This document shows, one piece after another, positions 59,511-64,000 of a stretch of 64,000 bases of DNA. The notes under the pieces are model-generated. The model was not told the origin of the DNA and ran no database searches. It saw only the letters and a list, made by a program, of their open reading frames with translations. The DNA comes from an uncultured Spirochaetaceae bacterium. Its GTDB lineage: Bacteria; Spirochaetota; Spirochaetia; Sphaerochaetales; Sphaerochaetaceae. A program made the translations under genes and the position numbers. Within the stretch, counting starts at the first letter, position 1; every line of letters begins with the position of its first letter. The stretch is taken from the NCBI GenBank assembly GCA_944389145.1, contig CALXLH010000032.1, positions 1-64,000 on the forward strand, written 5' to 3'.

Positions 59511-60980
59511 TCATCTCTTCTGCGCAAGGCAGTCGAATCGTTCAATATCTATCTTACCGGAAACCACATAGGCTCCCATGAGTCCCTCTTGGAAGTCATA
59601 TGCCCGAGTAGAGAGGACAACCTCATCATTGACATATACGAAGAGGATCTCACCGCAGCGGAATATGCGGACATCCCACAGGCCGTCACCGCTTCCGATG
59701 AACCTCAGGCACTCCGCGGCAAAGGGCACATCCCCCTTGATCTGCCACTGGTATATCCCCTCTCCTCCCTTCGGGATGCGCGGCCATCTGTCGATTGCGA
59801 CAAGGCCGTTAAGGAACCTTATCTGATACCCATTCTCAAGCTTCTCATCCGTGCCGATGAAGAATCCGAACTCCGCGGCATCGGACCGGATCCTTGCGGA
59901 GAGCGCGAAGTCATCGCATCGTACCCCATCGAAGAGAAGCGCTCCCATGCCATCGGAGGAAAGGCATCCATCCTTGCACGACGCATTGACAAGCAGATCC
60001 TTACCCGGTTCGATCCTGTCTGAATAGAGGTCGGTAAGGGCATCTACAGGGTGGACGAGAAGGCGGCCCGTGGCCTTATCCGCGGTAATGGAATGGGCAA
60101 CGAGGGTACCGCCCCACTCCCATGGGCCGAAGTCATTGCCGCCCTTCTTCGTGGATATCCATCCGAAGGCAAGGCGCGAGCTTTCCGTTCCTGCTGTCTT
60201 GATGGCATAGTCGCAGCGGCAGTCGAGGGTATCCTCGCCTACGATCCTCCATGGTCCCTGCAAGGAATCCGATACGCGATAATGCGTCATGAACCTGTCG
60301 GAGAAGGTGGAGAAGACAAGATACCAGCGGCCTTCCATGCGGAATACCTCCGGACATTCCATCGTTATGTACATATTCGGCGTATAGAACGGCCTCTCAT
60401 AGCTCCAGCTGATGAGATCGGGTGACTTGCAGAGGGCGATGCACCCTCCCCTATGATATCCGGAGCCCTTCTCCCTCGCGCAGAGAAGCATCCAGTATAG
60501 GCCTTCCTCCTCATTGTAGAAGACATAAGGATCACGCCAGTCATATACCTCATAGATATCATTGTCGGCAATGAACCGGAAGTCCTTGACGACATCCAGG
60601 CTGTCGGGGGCGCTGCCTCTGGCCATCATCACAGACTGGATAGCCTTGCCATCTATCCTTATCTCATCGTTGAATCCGGTGAAGAACGCATAATACAGCC
60701 CATCGTTTCCCTTAATGACAGAGCCAGTGTAGCTATTCTTGTTCTGCGACCCCTCATCCCCTAGAGGAAGGATGATCTTATCGTCGGAATATGAAAGCCC
60801 GTCACGTGTTCGGACCATGTACCATGTCGTATCCTCAGCATAGATCCCCTCGCCATGGCAGCGTGGATCATGAAGATAGTACACGAAATACTCACCATTC
60901 TCGTAATACGGGATGGCATCACCAACATACGCACCTTCAGGCTTATATGAGATATTCTTGATAGTTACATCGCCATTCAT
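59511..60980 (-). CDS. GH32-like five-bladed propeller glycosidase
   Basis: 489 residues. VGDAIPYYENGEYFVYYLHDP near the start replaces the usual WMNDPNG, with Asp as the possible nucleophile; YDWRDPYVFYNEEEG contains RDP, and MECPEVFRMEG contains the ECP acid/base motif. A C-terminal beta-sandwich (from about 345, GVRCDDFALSARIRSD, LENGYQIRFLNG) completes the GH32 architecture. So a divergent GH32 (or GH43-clan) enzyme, intracellular. Start at 60980 behind AGGTG. First gene of the operon, under a LacI-type operator. Confidence 0.83.
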   Translation of the reverse strand: MNGDVTIKNISYKPEGAYVGDAIPYYENGEYFVYYLHDPRCHGEGIYAEDTTWYMVRTRDGLSYSDDKIILPLGDEGSQNKNSYTGSVIKGNDGLYYAFFTGFNDEIRIDGKAIQSVMMARGSAPDSLDVVKDFRFIADNDIYEVYDWRDPYVFYNEEEGLYWMLLCAREKGSGYHRGGCIALCKSPDLISWSYERPFYTPNMYITMECPEVFRMEGRWYLVFSTFSDRFMTHYRVSDSLQGPWRIVGEDTLDCRCDYAIKTAGTESSRLAFGWISTKKGGNDFGPWEWGGTLVAHSITADKATGRLLVHPVDALTDLYSDRIEPGKDLLVNASCKDGCLSSDGMGALLFDGVRCDDFALSARIRSDAAEFGFFIGTDEKLENGYQIRFLNGLVAIDRWPRIPKGGEGIYQWQIKGDVPFAAECLRFIGSGDGLWDVRIFRCGEILFVYVNDEVVLSTRAYDFQEGLMGAYVVSGKIDIERFDCLAQKR

Positions 60981-60996
60981 ATCGCACCTATTTCCA

Positions 60997-61010
60997 TGTG
61001 CATTTGCACA
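60997..61010. promoter_or_regulatory. LacI-type operator at the fructan promoter
   Basis: TGTGCATTTGCACA has matching 6-nt arms and lies 10-25 nt downstream of the predicted transcription start, a normal position for a repressor site. Confidence 0.6.
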
Positions 61011-61027
61011 CAAGATTAACAACTAGA

Positions 61028-61055
61028 ATTATATGTCAAATGCTCCAGTTAGCAA
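61028..61055 (-). promoter_or_regulatory. Promoter of the fructan operon
   Basis: TTGCTA (61050-61055), 16 nt, TATAAT (61028-61033) on the minus strand. The predicted start is near 61021, just before the palindrome at 60997-61010. Confidence 0.6.
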
Positions 61056-61173
61056 CAAAAATCGTGCATCAAAATATCAATTCACGGAAATGCTCCAATT
61101 AAATCGTAGTTATCTAACTAGAATACAAATAATTACAAATAGAGGTATTATTTATGGCTATCTCAGATGCATG

Positions 61174-61207
61174 TATGCATATGCAAGCATTATGCACAAA
61201 ATGCACA
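61174..61207. promoter_or_regulatory. Cluster of TGCA-centred sites before the LacI gene
   Basis: TATGCATATGCA, then TGCACA at 61193-61198 and again at 61202-61207. These share the TGCACA half-site of the operator at 60997, so they may allow autoregulation or looping. The rest of 61056-61262 is A+T rich with no gene. Confidence 0.45.
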
Positions 61208-61262
61208 CATTTTCCTTGCGAGATGTAAAACCATGAGATATCCTTATTACATCGAGGTAACG

Positions 61263-62306
61263 ATGAACTGCTCTATAAATGACATCGCAAGGCATCTGAA
61301 TCTGTCGCGCAACACGATATCGAAGGCGCTTAATGGCAAGCCCGGGGTTTCCCCCGAGACACGTCGCCTGATATTGGAGACGGCAAGCGAGATGAGATAC
61401 CGGAATGTCCTTGATTACCCTGGCAATGATGAGAGGCAGTCAAAGGGAACGATACTATTCCTGACGAAGGCGACGCGCCATACGAGTTTCTGGCTATGCG
61501 TCATGGAAGGCATCAAGAGGCAGCTTGAGAATACAGGCTATAAGCTCGCCCTCTCGATAATGTCAGAGGAAGAGCTGAGGAACAAGGAGCTGCCAAACCT
61601 GTCCCTGACGGAGGATGTGAAGGGGATAATCATAGTTGAGATATGCAACCTCGAGATGTGCAGGAAGATACTCGGGCTGGGGCTTCCGACAGTCACTGTT
61701 GATATGCCGCGCAATCCAGAGGAGATCCTTGATTCGATCGATGTGGTCACAATGGAGAACAAGAGGCATATCTCTCACCTTATAGATATGCTTGTGAAGC
61801 AAGGCAAGAGGAGATTCTCATTCGCTGGCGACCTTTTCTCTGACAATGTAAGCCAAGGATTCATGGACAGATATGAGGCATTTACCGAAGCGCTTGCGCG
61901 CAACGGCCTTTCCGAGGACAAGGATTCATCCTTCACGACGGACGGGCAGGACCAATTCCTCAACCTTCCATATCTCATCGGCCGTATCAAGAAGATGAGG
62001 AAGCTTCCTGAGGTATACTTCTGCGGCAATGACTGGACGGCGCTACAGCTCATGCACGCCCTTACCTACTCAGGTTACTCAGTACCCGACGACGTATACA
62101 TAGTAGGGTTCGACAACACCACCGAGTCCTCCGAGTCCATCCCTGCCCTTACCACGATAAACACCCCGAAGGAACAGCTGGGAAAGACCACGATAGACTG
62201 CATCGTAGGCAAGATAGAAAGCCCCGAACGCGCCCCTATGTTCATACAGGTTGCTACGAATCTCATAATCCGTGATTCAACGGGCGATCTGAAGGAAATG
62301 ATGTAA
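61263..62306 (+). CDS. LacI-family transcriptional regulator
   Basis: 347 residues. SINDIARHLNLSRNTISKALNGKPGVSPETRRLI is the LacI helix-turn-helix with hinge (VLDYPGN), followed by a periplasmic-binding-protein fold effector domain (GTILFLTKATRHTSFWLCVMEGI, VKGIIIVEICN, EVYFCGNDWTALQLMHAL, VYIVGFDNTTES, LTTINTPKEQLGKTTIDCI). Divergent from the fructan operon, which it presumably represses until a fructoside or its phosphate is present. Start at 61263 behind GAGG; a longer frame upstream was rejected. Confidence 0.92.
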   Translation: MNCSINDIARHLNLSRNTISKALNGKPGVSPETRRLILETASEMRYRNVLDYPGNDERQSKGTILFLTKATRHTSFWLCVMEGIKRQLENTGYKLALSIMSEEELRNKELPNLSLTEDVKGIIIVEICNLEMCRKILGLGLPTVTVDMPRNPEEILDSIDVVTMENKRHISHLIDMLVKQGKRRFSFAGDLFSDNVSQGFMDRYEAFTEALARNGLSEDKDSSFTTDGQDQFLNLPYLIGRIKKMRKLPEVYFCGNDWTALQLMHALTYSGYSVPDDVYIVGFDNTTESSESIPALTTINTPKEQLGKTTIDCIVGKIESPERAPMFIQVATNLIIRDSTGDLKEMM

Positions 62307-62313
62307 GACGGAA

Positions 62314-62338
62314 GATGGCGGAGCCATGCCCCGCCATC
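62314..62338. terminator. Hairpin between LacI and the surface protein gene
   Basis: GATGGCGG, a 9-nt loop, CCGCCATC. It sits 8 nt after the LacI stop and 16 nt from the convergent gene's stop; it lacks a strong T tract on either side but may terminate both. Confidence 0.5.
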
Positions 62339-62353
62339 GTACTCTTAAAAATA

Positions 62354-64000
62354 TTACCTTGATAGTGTCAGTTTTATTGGACCAAGATCAGCATTTTCTA
62401 TTATATGGATCGTTGCCCTATCTAGATACCGCTTGTCACTGAATGAGATTTCATATGAAGGCTCTTGGGATCGAGGGAGAGAATATTGTGAGTAACCAAT
62501 CTTACCAACAGGACCTCCAACAATATGCATCCAGACTAAATCAGATAGCCCTTCAGCACTTACCGTAAGACCTGTCCTTGCCTCTATCGATCCCTTGAAG
62601 ACTAGCGATATAAAATCATAGCCTGGATTGAGAATATCCTTATAATTGTTCAAGTTGGTTTCATATGGATCTGATAATCCATTATTGATATCGACCTCAA
62701 TCATATGATTCTTATCTTCATCGTTAATCGCACGAATCACCATAGAACCTTTATCCGGTTCTGTTTCTTTTTCATCAAACATATCAAAGTTAAAGATAAT
62801 ATCCTCATCGATCTGACCAAGATAATAGACAATCTTTCTCTTGTTATCTGATTCATCAACATAACACCTTAGCGGAATCAAGCAATGCTCTTTCCAATAA
62901 CCGTTCTTTGCACTACGCGGGTTCATGATGTTTGCGGTCAGAAGATAATCATTAGGAGAGAGATTACTTCCAACGGTTAGCTCAAGAACCAAATCCTCAG
63001 ACTTTTCCTTTATATCCTCTGGCTTTATCCGATATACTGCAGGAGACTTCTCGATTTCTGCTGTCTTTTCATATCCAAGATCGATAGGATTATCTATCTT
63101 CACTTCGAACTTATAGTCTTCGGATGAATCCTCTCCGATCTTTATCTGCTGAAAAACAGTAACAGTGCCTTTCCCTTCAAGATCCAAGACACCCCAGCCC
63201 CTATCCATACCATCTTCCGAAACGATGCCATAATCCGTGCTGACATTACGCCCTTGCCCTGAACGTAATTCATAAACAACTATATCAGATAGAGTTAATT
63301 CATCATTGTTCAGTTTGACTTCGTAGACCTTCTCATATACCATCTGCCCTTCATCATTTTTGAATAAACATTCATCAACTCCACGTTGGATGACCATATC
63401 ATCGCCAAGATTGATTGGATCAGGTTCCAGCTTCGCAAGTTCGAAAGAACTCACACCATCTCCTAGCTCATCACCTCCGAATTGGAATGATGTGGAATCG
63501 GCATATATGATATATGTTCCACCATTGGTAGAAATCAATCTTGAATCAGCAGTCGCCCTAACCGCAGTACCGGCAGATTTATGGTACATTCCTTTTGCAT
63601 TAGGAGTAGCCCCCTTAGGAAGCACAGTATAGACCTCGCCCTTTTCCAATCCTGACAAAGTGACAAGGGTTTCTGCATTTATTGAATATTCCTTAGGTGT
63701 CTCTGCAAGACTATCCTCAACCGTTATCGTCTCGACCTTTGAATAGCTAGGCGCGCTCCCACCGCCACCACCACCTGCGGTAGCAGCTTCAACGGTTACC
63801 GTGCATGTGGCCTTAACCGTAGTGTTCGATACGCTTGATACTGTTATCGTGTATTCACCTGCCGTGGCCGTACTGCTGACTGTCACGACTCCAGCCTCCA
63901 CGGTTATGGATTCACTGTCGCTTGCCCATAGGAGGGATTTATCGGTGGCGTCCTCGGGGCTGACGGTAGCATTAAGCGTTGCTGTCTCCCCTGCCTTAAG
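62354..64000 (-). CDS. Surface protein with bacterial Ig-like domain (partial)
   Basis: The frame is open to the window's right edge: 548 C-terminal residues are visible, and the start is beyond 64000. The visible N-terminal end (GETATLNATVSPEDATDKSL, SITVEAGVVTVSSTATAGEY, TVSSVSNTTVKATCTVTVEA) is a BacIg/Big_2-type domain. A glycine linker (GGGGGGSAP) follows, then about 450 residues of beta-rich sequence with no family I recognise. No C-terminal anchor motif is visible. Probably exported and surface-located. More A+T rich than its neighbours, which hints at a different origin. Confidence 0.75.
   Translation of the reverse strand, partial: LKAGETATLNATVSPEDATDKSLLWASDSESITVEAGVVTVSSTATAGEYTITVSSVSNTTVKATCTVTVEAATAGGGGGGSAPSYSKVETITVEDSLAETPKEYSINAETLVTLSGLEKGEVYTVLPKGATPNAKGMYHKSAGTAVRATADSRLISTNGGTYIIYADSTSFQFGGDELGDGVSSFELAKLEPDPINLGDDMVIQRGVDECLFKNDEGQMVYEKVYEVKLNNDELTLSDIVVYELRSGQGRNVSTDYGIVSEDGMDRGWGVLDLEGKGTVTVFQQIKIGEDSSEDYKFEVKIDNPIDLGYEKTAEIEKSPAVYRIKPEDIKEKSEDLVLELTVGSNLSPNDYLLTANIMNPRSAKNGYWKEHCLIPLRCYVDESDNKRKIVYYLGQIDEDIIFNFDMFDEKETEPDKGSMVIRAINDEDKNHMIEVDINNGLSDPYETNLNNYKDILNPGYDFISLVFKGSIEARTGLTVSAEGLSDLVWMHIVGGPVGKIGYSQYSLPRSQEPSYEISFSDKRYLDRATIHIIENADLGPIKLTLSR

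Overview
The window is 64 kb of a bacterial chromosome, about half G+C judged by eye. Genes are packed tightly and often overlap by 4 nt (ATGA). Gene content (a complete Rnf complex, a GlpO-type flavoprotein trio with a DUF1667 partner, periplasmic binding-protein transporters, GH57, GH32 and GH172 carbohydrate enzymes) fits a fermentative anaerobe. My best guess is a gut spirochaete of the Sphaerochaetaceae type. This is inference, because the window has no rRNA or other decisive marker gene.

Layout, left to right. 1-480: the broken edge of an IS3/IS150-type insertion sequence. 600-3241: a FAD protein, an acetyltransferase and a TatD nuclease. 3185-7430: a thiamine salvage operon (thiD-tenA-thiM-thiE-HAD phosphatase-unknown membrane protein) read leftward under a TPP riboswitch. 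7561-9454: a GT8 glycosyltransferase and class II aldolase. 9513-24122: one very long leftward unit of 15 genes with gaps of 13 nt or less: rnfCDGEAB, a degenerate GH57 protein, prfB with a programmed +1 frameshift, ftsY, envelope proteins, an ABC exporter and RNase Z. 24219-25402: a methyltransferase and a DNA glycosylase.

25384-33178 is visibly richer in A+T and looks acquired. It holds a GntR regulator, a LarA-type racemase/epimerase homologue, an unknown 470-residue protein, a tripartite tricarboxylate transporter (tctCBA) and a divergent lactonase-type beta-propeller, with palindromic operators in the shared promoter. I read it as an uncharacterised hydroxy-acid or sugar-acid/lactone catabolic locus. 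33275-51256 is mostly housekeeping: a P-loop/Asp23-like protein, pcnB, a GlpO-type operon with its GntR regulator, hisS, hrpA, aroB, guaD behind a guanine-class riboswitch, a stand-alone riboflavin kinase, thrA-thrC, rpmB, nth and tRNA-Pro. The aspartokinase half of ThrA has lost its catalytic motifs.

51585-61022 is a leftward fructan/fructoside operon: a GH32-like enzyme, an ABC importer (binding protein and two permeases, no ATPase), GH172 (DUF2961), GH32 and a domain-swapped GH3. A LacI regulator is divergent, and palindromes sit at the promoter. The window ends in a partial Ig-like surface protein.

A recurrent feature is a sigma-70 -10 box about 6-7 nt before the start codon of genes without a Shine-Dalgarno sequence, which suggests leaderless mRNAs.
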